64,000 bases of DNA from Gammaproteobacteria bacterium (GCA_030433275.1 JAUILK010000003.1:87884-151883); one strand, 5' to 3'. Shown: positions 33,778 to 43,801, counted from the stretch's first letter. Program-made: numbers and translations. Notes: a model not told the origin generated them from the sequence alone.

Positions 33778-34158
33778 ATTGCGATATAGGCCAGAACCAT
33801 CGGTAAATTAATACCGCACCTCCTTACTTTAAGTCCAGGTTCTTCTTTGTTTTCTCGCCCAAGCTCTTGACCAGCTTTTTATCAGCTGTGCCTGGGCCTG
33901 AGCTAAATGTGGACGTGGCATGCGCCCGGTGATTTCAAAGCGAGCTCCCACGATTTGCCGTTGGGTTCGAGTTCGAGACGTTGATCCGGCACAACTACCC
34001 GACTGCGCAGGATAATAACTGACTCGGCTTCGCGGCTGCTAGGGCCAAGCGTTTGCATCGCCTGGCTCTTGCGCCTGGGGCGCCGGAGAACATTGGGGTT
34101 TACACGTTCATCCCGACGTAGGCGGGCAAGTCTTTCCAATCCAGAGATGGGTCTGTAG
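33778..34158. other. Intergenic stretch with a degenerate REP-like repeat
   Basis: No supportable gene. A 78-codon minus-strand frame (33903-34139) exists but shows no domain or ribosome site. At 34105-34150 the sequence CGTTCATCCCGACGTAGGCG and its continuation resembles the GTCATCCCGGCGTAGGCCGGGATCCAG type of dispersed repeat; a better copy is at 35351-35427. It borders the decayed Uma2 gene. Confidence 0.4.
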
Positions 34159-34350
34159 CGGCCCCTCTACGCGCGCCACAATGTGCCGGAGGTGTGGCTG
34201 GTCGATCTTCGGCAGAAGGCGCTGACGATGCACTGCACGCTGCTTGAAGGCGTGTATCGCGAAACCCTGAAACCGCATAATCTGGCGCGCGTTGCGTCCT
34301 TGAACTTACCGCAAGCGGTGCTCGACCTTTCCGATCTGTTTTGCTTCTGA
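34159..34350 (+). pseudogene. C-terminal remnant of a Uma2-family endonuclease
   Basis: The plus-strand frame from 34159 reads RPLYARHNVPEVWLVDLR and then about 45 more residues, ending DLSDLFCF with a stop at 34348-34350. LYARHxxPEVWLVDL is the conserved C-terminal block of Uma2 (DUF820) nucleases, proteins of PD-(D/E)XK type. A stop codon (TAG 34156-34158) closes the frame just before it, and the first two thirds of the protein are absent. So it is a decayed fragment next to a REP-like repeat. Confidence 0.65.
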
Positions 34351-34572
34351 CGGCTGTATTTGTTACGCCGACGCTGTCTTTGCGGCCAGCGTATCCGCGA
34401 GGCGTTCGTACACTCTTCGAGAGTCAGTCAACTGCGCTTTAAGACGATGGTGTTGTAAGCAGTGTTGTTGAAGTTAACCGAGCCATTGATGTTTCTCCTC
34501 GCGCCGGCGCTGCCGTGCGAGCCCCAGACCCACACGCTGCGTACGATCCTGCCGATCAACGCCTTCAAGGCA

Positions 34573-34837
34573 TCAGCTCAACAGGCTCAGGACGGTCAGC
34601 ACAAACCCGAGCATGCCAACCACAGCCGCGACGATCATCAACCGCCGCTCCCAACCGGGTTGCGCGCCCGCGGTGCCCCCCCGTGTGGGTAACGATGATC
34701 GGCCCGTTGGCATTGCCGCCGACTGCAGCACTGCCCTGCTTGGCCGTGACCTTGGTCTTGCTCGAGCGCCGCGCACCGAGGAAAAGAACCAACAGCACGG
34801 CGGCCAGCATCAGCACCACACCGCTCAATTCCAGCAT
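34573..34837 (-). pseudogene. Small two-helix membrane protein interrupted by a frameshift at a G7 run
   Basis: From ATG 34837 the frame encodes a hydrophobic helix (MLELSGVVLMLAAVLLVLFL), a polar middle (AKQGSAAVGGNANGPI) and reaches THTGG. At a run of seven G (plus-strand C7, 34676-34682) the frame leaves a second helix that is intact in the next frame: MIVAAVVGMLGFVLTVLSLLS with stop at 34573. Dropping one G joins them into an 87-residue protein. It may be a true pseudogene, a sequencing error or slippage. No family recognised. Confidence 0.5.
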
Positions 34838-34984
34838 GCGGGTTCTCTCCTGACCTTCGATGACCCCGGCAGATTAAAGGGAAAACCAATGCGGCTCAAT
34901 CCGATCGGCGCGCCAGGGGCCCGCCAAGACACGTTCGCGTCAGCTCCGCTATGAATGACCGGACATTGCCAAGATAGGCCCCGG

Positions 34985-35320
34985 CTACCGTTGCCGCCAG
35001 CGCCCGGCGGCGTCTATGAAGTACTGCCCTTCGGGCAGGCGCTGGATGATCTGGCGCCCGGCTCGGGCTTGTACGGCCGGTAAGGGGGCGTCGGTCTCCT
35101 GGGCGACCCGGCGGTATTCGGCTAGGCGCTGTTCGTTCACCTGCTCGACGAGTTGGCGGATTGCGAGCGAGGGCTCGCCGGTAACGATGTCCGTTAACCC
35201 GTCGGGGCGCTCGCCCACCACCCCCTGGGCCTTGGCCTCGGCCAACGAGGACTGCGCGAGCGCGGCCGGCGCCGCCGCGATCACGGCGATGCCAAGCAGG
35301 AGAATTTTGAGCATGCGCAT
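34985..35320 (-). CDS. ydbL: YdbL family (DUF1318) periplasmic protein
   Basis: 111 residues starting MRMLKILLLGIAVIAAAPAALAQ, a signal peptide cleaved after Ala. The mature part has AKAQGVVGERPDGLTDIV, then VEQVNEQRLAEYRRVA and the ending LPEGQYFIDAAGRWRQR, all YdbL features. YdbL works with YnbE and YdbH in phospholipid movement to the outer membrane. A longer frame (to 35455) translates a REP-like repeat into SWIPAYAGMT and is not real coding. That repeat separates it from ynbE by about 135 bases. Confidence 0.85.
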   Translation of the reverse strand: MRMLKILLLGIAVIAAAPAALAQSSLAEAKAQGVVGERPDGLTDIVTGEPSLAIRQLVEQVNEQRLAEYRRVAQETDAPLPAVQARAGRQIIQRLPEGQYFIDAAGRWRQR

Positions 35321-35350
35321 TAGGGAATCATGAAAAACCACGCCTCGCAT

Positions 35351-35427
35351 CGTCATCCCAGCGTAAGCTGGGATCCAGCTTGCTGTTGCAAAAGGGAGGA
35401 TTGATTCCGGCCTGCGTCGGAACGACG
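35351..35427. repeat. REP/MITE-like dispersed repeat between ynbE and ydbL
   Basis: One end reads CGTCATCCCAGCGTAAGCTG and continues GGATCCAG, the other CCTGCGTCGGAACGACG. The outer ends are imperfect inverted repeats, and CCCAGCGTAAGCTGGG forms a hairpin. This is the GTCATCCCxGC...GCxGGGATCC type of element common in proteobacteria. It lies in the middle of the ydb operon. Confidence 0.6.
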
Positions 35428-35454
35428 AAATTCGGAAGTTATTAAAGGTCCCCA

Positions 35455-35703
35455 TTATTTTTCGCTCCCTGTTGGCGCATTCGGCAGCTGCTCCGGGGTG
35501 AAGCCGAACAGCGCGGGGTTGCGCTTGATCAGCTCGAGCAGCTCTTGATCGATCTGCAGGCGCTTCTGCTCGGTGATGTTGATATTGACGTCGAAGCGGA
35601 TCGGCTCATCGGGCGCCTGCAGCTTCACCGTGGGCGAACAGCCGCCGAGCAGCATGCCGATTGCAAACAGCATGCGGCCGCCCAATTTCAAGCGATGGAT
35701 CAT
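35455..35703 (-). CDS. ynbE: YnbE family lipoprotein
   Basis: 82 residues. Signal and lipobox MLLGGCSP (Cys near residue 22), followed by the YnbE core VKLQAPDEPIRFDVNINI and LQIDQELLELIKRNP, a strand expected to complete the YdbH sheet at the outer membrane. The start ATG overlaps the YdbH stop (ATGA). Length is a little over the typical 60, with an extra C-terminal tail (NALFGFTPEQLPN-like). Confidence 0.85.
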   Translation of the reverse strand: MIHRLKLGGRMLFAIGMLLGGCSPTVKLQAPDEPIRFDVNINITEQKRLQIDQELLELIKRNPALFGFTPEQLPNAPTGSEK

Positions 35704-38700
35704 GGCCTGCCCTCTCCCTGCGGCGGCGGATTCGGTGGTTCGGAGTCCTTGAGCAGGCGCTCCAGTGCCTTGGCGCCGGTGCCGCCGAGCGCGCTTTTGA
35801 CGACACTGACGAGCGGGCCATTGACGCGCACGTTGAGTATCACCGGATGGCCTTGCAGAAAATCCGGGTTGGCACCGCGCGCCTGCAGATACAGATGCTG
35901 CTCGGCGCCCGCCTCGCCCCCAAGAGTGAGCGAAAGCTGTCTATATTGAAAGTTTTGCAGCACCTGGCGCAGCATACGGGTGCGCAAATCGTCGCCCTTG
36001 AGGAAGGCCGGCATTTCCTTTGGCACATAGCGCAACACGCCGCCGCCCGCTGCCTGCAGACGCCCGCCAGCGATGCGCAGGCCATCGCGGCCGAACGAGA
36101 TCGGCACTTGCCCGGTCAGCTCTCCCTTGGCCGTCACGCCCTCGATGCCGCTCATGCGGACCACTTCCGCCAGATCCACCTGCTTTGCATGCAGGGTGAT
36201 TTGAATATTATTGAGCTGGGACAAATCCAGCGTGAACGGCTCGGCCCTGAGCTGCCCGCCGGCGAGCGCGAAGGCCAGCTCGGTCATCCGCAGGCGTCCA
36301 TCCGGTAGCAGCGCGAAGCGCGCGCGGCCGTCGGTCAAAAGCAAGCCGATATTCACCGCGGCGAGGCGCAGTGTCTGCAGCTGCTCGGTGGCCGGTGGCG
36401 CCAGTGAGGCGAGCTCAAGCGTTCCGTCCAGTCCGGCAAAGTGCAGGCCGGCCAGCGTCGCCGCCAATTTGTCCAGACGCAGCTTGCCGCTACTTTCCAG
36501 CGACCGGCCGTTCCAGATCAATCGACCGTCGAAGGCAACCGTGCCCGTCATGTCGCTCACCAACACCCCGAGGGAAGGCGAAAGGTCGCCGGGCTCGCTC
36601 GCCTGCGGAATGAACTGGATGGGATAGAGTGTGAGCGCAGCCTGGGCCTTCCCTTCCTCGGCCTGCCCTTTGGCTTGGAGAACGACGATGCCCAGCGCAT
36701 CGGAGAGCACCGCATCGAAGGCAAGCGCGCCTTCCTTGCGAATGCCCGTCGCCTCGAGTTGCAGCGGCACCCACAGCGCGGGCTGGGCGAGGCTTTTGAC
36801 GGCGGCGGCAAGCTTCGCCGTTTCGATCGCCCCGTCCGATAGGACGAGCGTACCGGCGATGTCCTCGGCGGTGAGTTGCACCTCGGCAAGCCGCAGCGTG
36901 CCGCCCTGCAGGCTGATCTGCAGATCCTCCAGCCCATGCGCCCCGCCTTGGCCGCGGATCGTGAGCGCCGGCCATTGTCCCGTAACCGGATGTGACTTCC
37001 CTACCGCGCGGAGGCGCAGATGGAGCGGCGCGCGCGCGCTCGCGGCTGCGAGATGCCAACGGCGCGGCCCGAACGCGTAACGCAGCAGTGGCGCCTCGCT
37101 CTTTTGCGCAAGGCAGGGCAGTTCGAGCGATTCGAGCCGGCGGCCGTTCAAGGTTACGGCCTTTGCGGCCACGTGCAGGCATTGCGCCGGAATCATGCGG
37201 ATCTCCGCACGGTCGCCTTCGAGGCGACCGCTCCAGGCGAGCCGCCCGTCTTCCAGCTCTGCCGGGCCGAGTTTGCCCGCGGCCGTGAGGTGCCCGGCAC
37301 CCTCGAGCCGCCAACTCCGGTCGGAGTTGAATGCGGCGCGTCCGGTAAAGCCCTCGAGGCCGACCGTGAGACCGGCCAGCCGCAGTGCGTCGAGCGAGAG
37401 CGTTACCGGCTGCGCGGTCATTGCGACAGTGTCGTCCTTAAACCGAAACCGCAAGACGGCGTCCGATTGCAGCCGGGTCGCTCCTACGGCAAGCGTGGCG
37501 GCGGCCGCGAACACCGCCCGGCCCGTGGCCGGGTGAATCGTCAGATGCATTGGTCCAGCGGGCGCGTGCGGGCCGAGTCGCAGCCGCAGGCGATCACCCG
37601 CGTAGGAGCGCAACGCGCGCGGCAACAAACCGGGTGCCGAAACGGCTTCCGCCGTCCAGGGCGCGCGGGAGGTCAGGACAATGCGCTGCGCCGTGGCGTC
37701 GATCGCGCTGGCAAGCTGCAAACGCCCTTTCTGCACGAACTTCGCCAGTCCCAGCTCATGGGCCTCCAAAATCAACTGTCCGGTCAGGTGCGGCGTTTCC
37801 GCCCCCCAGTCGAACGCGAGCCTGGGGGTAAGACTGACGCGCCCATTGGCTTTAAGACGCGGCAGGCGTGCAAGCGAGGGCAGTCGCACCTGACCTTCCA
37901 ATGTCGCCTGCTGGGTTTTCAGGTACGCTGTCCCGCCGAGATCGACCGCTGCGGTTTCCGCCGCCGGTGAGGTGAGGCGGTAGCGCACGTGCTCGCCCCT
38001 CAGGTGTGCGAAGAGGTTGAGCGGCCCGAGGACGGTCTGACGGTAGCCACTCTTCTCCGCGGTCAAATCGAGGCTCGCCACCACGGAACTTTGGACCGGC
38101 TGCGTCACGCGGACCTCTCCGCGAAGATCGGCAAAACGCGCCTGCCCCATGGCTACCTCGCCGTCGGCGATCACCAGCCGAAGCGAAACCGGTCCGCCCG
38201 AGAGATCGGCCGCGGCGTGGAAATGCCCATGCGCCGTCCCCGCAGCATGGTGCAGGCGCAGCGCGGAATCAAGGTGGATGGAGGCGCTCTCAAGCTGCGC
38301 GCGCGCGTGCTTTAGGGTCAGCGCGGCCACCCCGGCCGGTGTGGCGAGTTGCACGGCGGCCGTGTCGAGGGTCACGGTGTCGATGGGAACACCCATGGCG
38401 GCGATATAGCCATTGCCTTGCACCCCCGCCTGCGCCGCCCGACCCGGCAGTTGTAGCGCTCCGGTGGGACCGAGCGCCGCTTCAAGCCGGGCACTGGAGA
38501 TGGATAGCCGCCGCACCCGCCCGGCCCATAGGCTTTTCAAACTGAAATGAGCGGCGATATGGTTCAGCACAAGTCGCTGCCCGTCGTTAAGGCGCAACCG
38601 GCGGATGCGCAGACCGTCCCAGGCAAGATCCACACCGGCTATTTCGGCATCGGCAAACCCCACCGAGCGCAAGGCACGTTCCCCGAAAAACTCGATGGTG

Positions 38701-38810
38701 TAAGGCGCAGCCAAGAGCGCTGCACCAAGCAGCGCCGCCAGGCCGATCAAAAAGAATAACGCTATACGGGATGGTGGCACGGCGACGGCAACCTGTGCGG
38801 GCCTGACCAA
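35700..38810 (-). CDS. ydbH: YdbH family AsmA-like intermembrane lipid transport protein
   Basis: 1036 residues. An N-terminal membrane helix (FFLIGLAALLGAALLAAPY, about 18-37) is followed by a long beta-rich repeat region; the C-terminal third has the YdbH/DUF748-type pattern GRLQAAGGGVLRYVP and LTLGGEAGAEQHLYLQ. Such proteins form a bridge across the periplasm carrying phospholipids outward, with YnbE capping the far end. The start is a TTG at 38810 with weak signals; an in-frame GTG ten codons later could be used. First gene of the ydbH-ynbE-ydbL unit. Confidence 0.87.
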   Translation of the reverse strand: MVRPAQVAVAVPPSRIALFFLIGLAALLGAALLAAPYTIEFFGERALRSVGFADAEIAGVDLAWDGLRIRRLRLNDGQRLVLNHIAAHFSLKSLWAGRVRRLSISSARLEAALGPTGALQLPGRAAQAGVQGNGYIAAMGVPIDTVTLDTAAVQLATPAGVAALTLKHARAQLESASIHLDSALRLHHAAGTAHGHFHAAADLSGGPVSLRLVIADGEVAMGQARFADLRGEVRVTQPVQSSVVASLDLTAEKSGYRQTVLGPLNLFAHLRGEHVRYRLTSPAAETAAVDLGGTAYLKTQQATLEGQVRLPSLARLPRLKANGRVSLTPRLAFDWGAETPHLTGQLILEAHELGLAKFVQKGRLQLASAIDATAQRIVLTSRAPWTAEAVSAPGLLPRALRSYAGDRLRLRLGPHAPAGPMHLTIHPATGRAVFAAAATLAVGATRLQSDAVLRFRFKDDTVAMTAQPVTLSLDALRLAGLTVGLEGFTGRAAFNSDRSWRLEGAGHLTAAGKLGPAELEDGRLAWSGRLEGDRAEIRMIPAQCLHVAAKAVTLNGRRLESLELPCLAQKSEAPLLRYAFGPRRWHLAAASARAPLHLRLRAVGKSHPVTGQWPALTIRGQGGAHGLEDLQISLQGGTLRLAEVQLTAEDIAGTLVLSDGAIETAKLAAAVKSLAQPALWVPLQLEATGIRKEGALAFDAVLSDALGIVVLQAKGQAEEGKAQAALTLYPIQFIPQASEPGDLSPSLGVLVSDMTGTVAFDGRLIWNGRSLESSGKLRLDKLAATLAGLHFAGLDGTLELASLAPPATEQLQTLRLAAVNIGLLLTDGRARFALLPDGRLRMTELAFALAGGQLRAEPFTLDLSQLNNIQITLHAKQVDLAEVVRMSGIEGVTAKGELTGQVPISFGRDGLRIAGGRLQAAGGGVLRYVPKEMPAFLKGDDLRTRMLRQVLQNFQYRQLSLTLGGEAGAEQHLYLQARGANPDFLQGHPVILNVRVNGPLVSVVKSALGGTGAKALERLLKDSEPPNPPPQGEGRP

Positions 38811-39090
38811 AGCACCCGCGCCCGGCTGGACCGGTTGCCAAGACGCGCTCCGAGCGGCAAACGGCTTACATCCGATGCGTTAACCGAAGTCATCGAGGCC
38901 GGCATCGGAGCGCTGCTCTTGTGCCCTGCCCGGAATTCGACACGCACGCCGTGGATTACGTTCGGCATCGGCACGCTCAAGTCATCTCTTGCGGGCTGAA
39001 AAACGTACATTCGGTTGATCTGAGTCAACTTCGGTCTACCGATGATCACTAGAGTGTTTCCACAAAATTTATAATCGGAGACACCGCAGC

Positions 39091-40038
39091 ATGCGAACAA
39101 GAAAATGGGCACGCACCGCACTACTGTTACTTTTGGGAGTTATATTGCCTTGGTACAGTGTTTCCGCAGGGCAGTCGGATGGGACGTTTTTTGGGCTGGA
39201 TTTGCATGGATCGCTCGGCAAGGGTGGCCATAGCCGATACGTTGCACCGCTTACCAACCCGCTCTTCAACGAGTCGCCTTACATCACTACCGAAATCCGC
39301 CCGATCTATTTTCATCAAAAAATCCCTAGCGGGTTCGTCACTCAGGGCGGCGATATCGATGTCGTGGCGCTGCAACTGCGCCTAGCGCTCACTGAACGGC
39401 TCGCCTTCATTGCGACCAAGGACGGTTATGCCAATATTAATTTCGACAAGACGCTTCCTGATGAGGACGGCTTCGCCAACATCGCTTTAGGTTTCAAATA
39501 CGCGATCTTCTCGCAGCCTGAGAAGGAGAGGATTTTAACCGCCGGCCTGCGTTACGAAATCCCCATTGGGGACCTCGACACCGCCGGAATCGAACTTCAG
39601 GGTGACGGTGATGGTTTTCTCAATCCGTTCATCACCGGGGCCACCACTTTCGGAAATTTAGGGGTTCAAGGAAGCGTCGGGGGCAACTTCGCGTTGGATC
39701 GGGACAAAGATACGTCTATTTTGCACTACTCCCTGCATCTCGATTATGAAGTTCTGCCCAACCTGTTCCCCTTAGTGGAGCTCAACGGTTTTACCCCCCT
39801 CGATCACGGCAACCGATTGACCGGTCCGCTCGGTAACTTGGATGGTATCGATATGGTCAACTTCGGCAGCAATAAACGGGGCACGACCGTGACATTGGGC
39901 GGTGGATTGCGCTATCGGCTGTTCGATCAGGTCCAGCTTGGTGTCGGGGCCGAAACACCGGTTATCACGGACAACAAGGATGACACTCTCATGGGGTGGA
40001 GGACCTATGTCGATCTTGTCATCGCGTTTGTGAAGTAG
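39091..40038 (+). CDS. Outer-membrane beta-barrel protein (transporter-like)
   Basis: 315 residues. Signal peptide (TALLLLLGVILPWYSVSA), then alternating amphipathic strands through to a terminal strand ending in aromatic/hydrophobic residues (VDLVIAFVK). Segments such as VALQLRLALTERLAF, NIALGFKYAIFSQP and LTAGLRYEIPIGDLD fit a 12-ish-stranded barrel. Substrate unknown. GGAG lies 10 bases before the ATG, and a TATAAT at 39070-39075 is close upstream. It is divergent from ydbH; the 280-base gap contains no other gene. Confidence 0.75.
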   Translation: MRTRKWARTALLLLLGVILPWYSVSAGQSDGTFFGLDLHGSLGKGGHSRYVAPLTNPLFNESPYITTEIRPIYFHQKIPSGFVTQGGDIDVVALQLRLALTERLAFIATKDGYANINFDKTLPDEDGFANIALGFKYAIFSQPEKERILTAGLRYEIPIGDLDTAGIELQGDGDGFLNPFITGATTFGNLGVQGSVGGNFALDRDKDTSILHYSLHLDYEVLPNLFPLVELNGFTPLDHGNRLTGPLGNLDGIDMVNFGSNKRGTTVTLGGGLRYRLFDQVQLGVGAETPVITDNKDDTLMGWRTYVDLVIAFVK

Positions 40039-40274
40039 ACGAGTCTGCGCTTGCCGAGGCAAGCAAACCGCTGCGCGCTAGCATCACTCCAATAAAATCG
40101 AGGCCGGACGGTCCCGACTCCCCGGAGTCCGACCTGGGAGTTCATGCGGGCTGCGTCATAATTTGCCGTGAATAATGAGTTCATCCAAAGGCTGGCGTTA
40201 CCGCGGTCGAGATCGAAGGTGTCCGGGTTCCGACGTTCCGGCAGCCGCTCGCCCGCCAGGCGCTCAGGCCGGTA

Positions 40275-40718
40275 TCATGCGGCGTTGTTGATCTCGACAT
40301 GAAGATGGAGCGTTGTTTCGGCCTTCAGGGAATTGGTGATCAGACAGGCGCGCTCGGCCTTTTCAAGGCAGCGTTCGGCCTTGCCTCGGCTGTTCGGATC
40401 GCTAATCCTGAGCTCGGCGTTGATCTCGAAATGCGTGAACAGAGTGGCACGATCCACCTGATCGAGCGTGCCTTCGACATTGCATTTCACGCTCTCCCAT
40501 TCCAGTCTGGATGCCCGCGCCACGTTGCGGAAAGTGAGCACGAAGCAGTCTGCGACGGCGGCAACCAATAGCGTCTCGGGTGACCAGTGACCGGGTTCGC
40601 CACCGTACTGGGGCGGTGGCATCGTATCCAGGGACGGCAATTCCGCCGCCGAGACCCTGACCGTGCCCTCGGTTGCAGCCGCGGCGGAAACTCGGTAGTG
40701 GTGGGGAAACTCTTGCAT
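40275..40718 (-). CDS. OsmC/Ohr family protein
   Basis: 147 residues. Two conserved cysteines, in AAVADCFVLTF (Cys58) and ERACLITNSL (about Cys123), plus the early Arg region fit the OsmC/Ohr peroxidase fold, which reduces organic hydroperoxides with thiol cofactors. The start ATG 40716-40718 follows AGGAGAAATGAGCC. It stands alone on the minus strand. The 236 bases downstream, up to the barrel gene, have a GCTTGCCGAGGCAAGC palindrome (40049-40064) that might help termination. Confidence 0.87.
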   Translation of the reverse strand: MQEFPHHYRVSAAAATEGTVRVSAAELPSLDTMPPPQYGGEPGHWSPETLLVAAVADCFVLTFRNVARASRLEWESVKCNVEGTLDQVDRATLFTHFEINAELRISDPNSRGKAERCLEKAERACLITNSLKAETTLHLHVEINNAA

Positions 40719-41010
40719 GGCTCATTTCTCCTGTGCCGTGAACACGTCGATGCCTTCTTGTTGTACGGTGCGTTACCCTGTTGTCAGCAACAGCGTTTTG
40801 TATCGCCGGCAGAACACAGTGGCGATCTCGATCATCCAGGGCATGGAAACCCGGCAAGCGAGGCGCTGGCCGCCACCAACGACAATCGGCCGGAATTTGA
40901 GTTCGCTGGTGCCTGCGCTACTCATGCGGATTGATCCGTTTGACAGAAGGCGAACCCAGAAGCGGTTGTTCTCTTTAGCCGATAGCAGTCATGATCGGAG
41001 CCCGCGTCCG

Positions 41011-41382
41011 CTAGTTCTCAGCGAGCCAATATCGTGCCGTGGCGACGTCGAGGTGATCGAAGTACCGGACCGTCGCTTTTGTGAACGGCTTGCAGATTGT
41101 CGCCATTGCCTGTTGCCATTTTTTGTCGCCGACCAGGGCAATCCGTTCAATGTCGGCATAATGCCCGACGCCCAGCTTGAAGTCTTCCCATGCCGCACTG
41201 GCTTCCCAACCGTGAAAATCGGTCATATCGAACAACACGCGAATTCTCTCATGCTGTCGAATCAGCCGCTCGAACTCGGGCACCAATTGCTCATAATCCG
41301 CCTTGACCAGCTTTCCACTGACGTGAACGACAAGCACCTTCCCACCGTTTTCTTCGTTGAGTCGCATTGGCATTTCCGACAC
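41011..41382 (-). CDS. SpoIIAA-like/STAS-fold protein (DUF3478)
   Basis: 123 residues. VLVVHVSGKLVKADYEQLVP, RIRVLFDMTDFHGWEASAAW and DIERIALVGDKKWQQAM are the pattern of SpoIIAA-like STAS proteins found widely in proteobacteria. The role is unknown; some relatives bind lipids or membranes. It follows phosphoketolase on the same strand with about 50 bases between, so it is probably co-transcribed. The 290 bases between it and osmC hold no credible gene. Confidence 0.83.
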   Translation of the reverse strand: MSEMPMRLNEENGGKVLVVHVSGKLVKADYEQLVPEFERLIRQHERIRVLFDMTDFHGWEASAAWEDFKLGVGHYADIERIALVGDKKWQQAMATICKPFTKATVRYFDHLDVATARYWLAEN

Positions 41383-41434
41383 CTCTGTTTGCCCCAGATC
41401 AAGACATACGTATTATGACCATCTCGCTTTATGG

Positions 41435-43801
41435 TCACGCAGATTTCGGGTGCCATTTCCAGTTTTTGATTTCGGGCATGTCCTCGCCGTTTTTGGTTAT
41501 GTACTGCTTGTGCTCGATCAGCTTGTCCTGGAGTTGCTGCTTCAGATAAATGCCTTTGTCGCCGGTCTGCGGCAAGCGATCTATGACATCCATGACGAGA
41601 TGGAAGCGGTCTAGATCATTGAGTACCGTCATGTCGAAGGGCGTGGTGATGGTGCCTTCTTCCTTGTAGCCGCGGACGTGGATGTTGTGGTGGTTAGCTC
41701 TACGATAGGTCAAACGATGGATCAACCACGGATAGGCGTGGAAGGCGAAGATCACCGGTCTATCTTTAGAAAATAATTCATCGAACTGGTGGTCGCTTAA
41801 TCCGTGCGGGTGTTCGGTCTGCGGCTGCAGCTTCATTAGGTCGATGACATTGACCACGCGGATTCTCAGATCGGGCAGATATTCACGCATAATTGAAACT
41901 GCGGCGAGCGTCTCCAACGTGGGGACATCACCGCAACAAGCCATGACCACGTCGGGCGTGGCATCCTGATCGTTGCTGGCCCAGGACCAGATACCGATAC
42001 CTCGGGTGCAGTGTTTGATAGCGGCATCCATCGTTAGCCACTGCGGCGCTGGGTGTTTGCCTGCAACGACGACGTTGACGTAGTGGCGACTGCGCAGGCA
42101 GTGGTCCATGACTGACAGCAGACAGTTGGCATCCGGAGGAAGGTAGACACGCACCACTTCGGCCTTCTTGTTCACCACGTGATCGATGAAACCAGGATCT
42201 TGGTGTGTGAATCCATTGTGATCCTGGCGCCAAACATGAGAGGCTAACAGATAGTTCAAAGAGGCGATTTTGCGCCGCCATGGCAAGGCTGAAGTGACTT
42301 TCAGCCATTTGGCGTGCTGGTTGAACATCGAATCGACGATGTGGATAAAAGCCTCGTAGCAGTTGAACAGCCCATGCCGTCCAGTGAGCAGATAGCCCTC
42401 AAGCCAACCCTCGCACTGGTGCTCGCTCAGCATCTCCATCACCCGGCCATCGCGCGCAAGGAGTTCATCGCTGGGAACGGTTGCTGCCTGCCACTGCCGC
42501 TTAGTCACTTCGAATACGGATTCGAGGCCATTGGATAGGGTTTCGTCCGGGCCGAATATCCGGAAATTGCGTGACTCGCTGTTGAGCTTTGTCACATCGC
42601 GCAGAAAGCGCCCGAGCACGTGCGTATCGCCGATACCGCGTACGCCTGGCACCGGCACATCGACTGCATAATCGCGGTAGTCCGGTATGCGCAAGTCGCG
42701 CAAGCGCTTGCCACCATTGGCGTGGGGATTCGCGCCCATGCGTCGCTCGCCTTTGGGCGCGAGCGCGGCCAGTTCGGGCTTCAGCCGGCCATTCGCATCG
42801 AATAACTCCTCCGGACGATAGCTGCGCAACCAACCCTCCAGCAGCGTAAGGTGCTCGGGATGGCTAGTCGGATCGGACAATGGCACTTGGTGCGCGTGGA
42901 ACGTGCCTTCGATTTTAACGCCGTCGACCACCTTCGGACCCGTCCACCCCTTCGGCGACTTGAGCACGATCATCGGCCAGCGCGGTCGTGCGGTTTTGCC
43001 GTGAGCGCGAGCGTCCTGCTGGATCTGCCCGATCTGCTCCACGGCCGTATCGAGCGCCGTCGCCATGGCTTCATGCATTAACGCAGGCTCGTGACCTTCG
43101 ACGAAGTACGGGGTCCAACCGTAGCCGCGCAACAACTGCTCCAACTCCTCTTGCGTGATGCGGGCGAGTACAGTCGGGTTGGCGATCTTGTAGCCATTCA
43201 GGTGCAGGATCGGCAATACCGCACCGTCGGTGGTCGGATCGACGAACTTGTTGGAATGCCACGCTGTGGCTAGCGGCCCGGTTTCCGCTTCGCCATCACC
43301 GACGATGCAGGCAACGATGAGGTCGGGATTATCCAGCACTGCCCCGAACGAATGGCTGAGAGAATAGCCGAGTTCGCCGCCTTCGTGGATCGAGCCCGGA
43401 CATTCTGGCGAGACGTGGCTGGGGATGCCTCCGGGAAACGAAAACTGAACGAAAAGCTTGCGCAATCCGGCTTCGTCTTGACTGATTTCGGGATAAATCT
43501 CGCTGTAAGTACCCTCCAGGTACGTATTGCCCACGACGGCTGGACCACCGTGTCCGGGCCCGGAAACGTAGATCATGTCGAGCTCATATTTCTTGATGAC
43601 CCGATTCAAATGTACGTAAATGAAATTCTGTCCTGGAGTCGTACCCCAGTGCCCCAGCAGCATGCGTTTCACATCCGCCAGGGTGAGCGGCCGTTTCAGT
43701 AACGGGTTGTCGCAGAGATAGATCTGACCGACAGACAGATAGTTCGCGGCGCGCCAGTAGGCATCCATCTTTTGCAAGAGTTCAGGAGTTAGAGTAGCCA
43801 T
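41435..43801 (-). CDS. xfp: Xylulose-5-phosphate/fructose-6-phosphate phosphoketolase
   Basis: 788 residues, the normal length. TPP-binding GDGEAETGP at 168-176, the phosphate-site region [18 protein letters not shown] (80-97), [20 protein letters not shown] (131-150) and FAHQDPGF-like GFTHQDPGF later on. It splits xylulose-5-P or fructose-6-P with phosphate to give acetyl phosphate plus a triose or tetrose phosphate. With acetate kinase and phosphate acyltransferase nearby, acetyl-P can become ATP plus acetate, or acetyl-CoA. Start ATG 43799-43801. Confidence 0.95.
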   Translation of the reverse strand: MATLTPELLQKMDAYWRAANYLSVGQIYLCDNPLLKRPLTLADVKRMLLGHWGTTPGQNFIYVHLNRVIKKYELDMIYVSGPGHGGPAVVGNTYLEGTYSEIYPEISQDEAGLRKLFVQFSFPGGIPSHVSPECPGSIHEGGELGYSLSHSFGAVLDNPDLIVACIVGDGEAETGPLATAWHSNKFVDPTTDGAVLPILHLNGYKIANPTVLARITQEELEQLLRGYGWTPYFVEGHEPALMHEAMATALDTAVEQIGQIQQDARAHGKTARPRWPMIVLKSPKGWTGPKVVDGVKIEGTFHAHQVPLSDPTSHPEHLTLLEGWLRSYRPEELFDANGRLKPELAALAPKGERRMGANPHANGGKRLRDLRIPDYRDYAVDVPVPGVRGIGDTHVLGRFLRDVTKLNSESRNFRIFGPDETLSNGLESVFEVTKRQWQAATVPSDELLARDGRVMEMLSEHQCEGWLEGYLLTGRHGLFNCYEAFIHIVDSMFNQHAKWLKVTSALPWRRKIASLNYLLASHVWRQDHNGFTHQDPGFIDHVVNKKAEVVRVYLPPDANCLLSVMDHCLRSRHYVNVVVAGKHPAPQWLTMDAAIKHCTRGIGIWSWASNDQDATPDVVMACCGDVPTLETLAAVSIMREYLPDLRIRVVNVIDLMKLQPQTEHPHGLSDHQFDELFSKDRPVIFAFHAYPWLIHRLTYRRANHHNIHVRGYKEEGTITTPFDMTVLNDLDRFHLVMDVIDRLPQTGDKGIYLKQQLQDKLIEHKQYITKNGEDMPEIKNWKWHPKSA

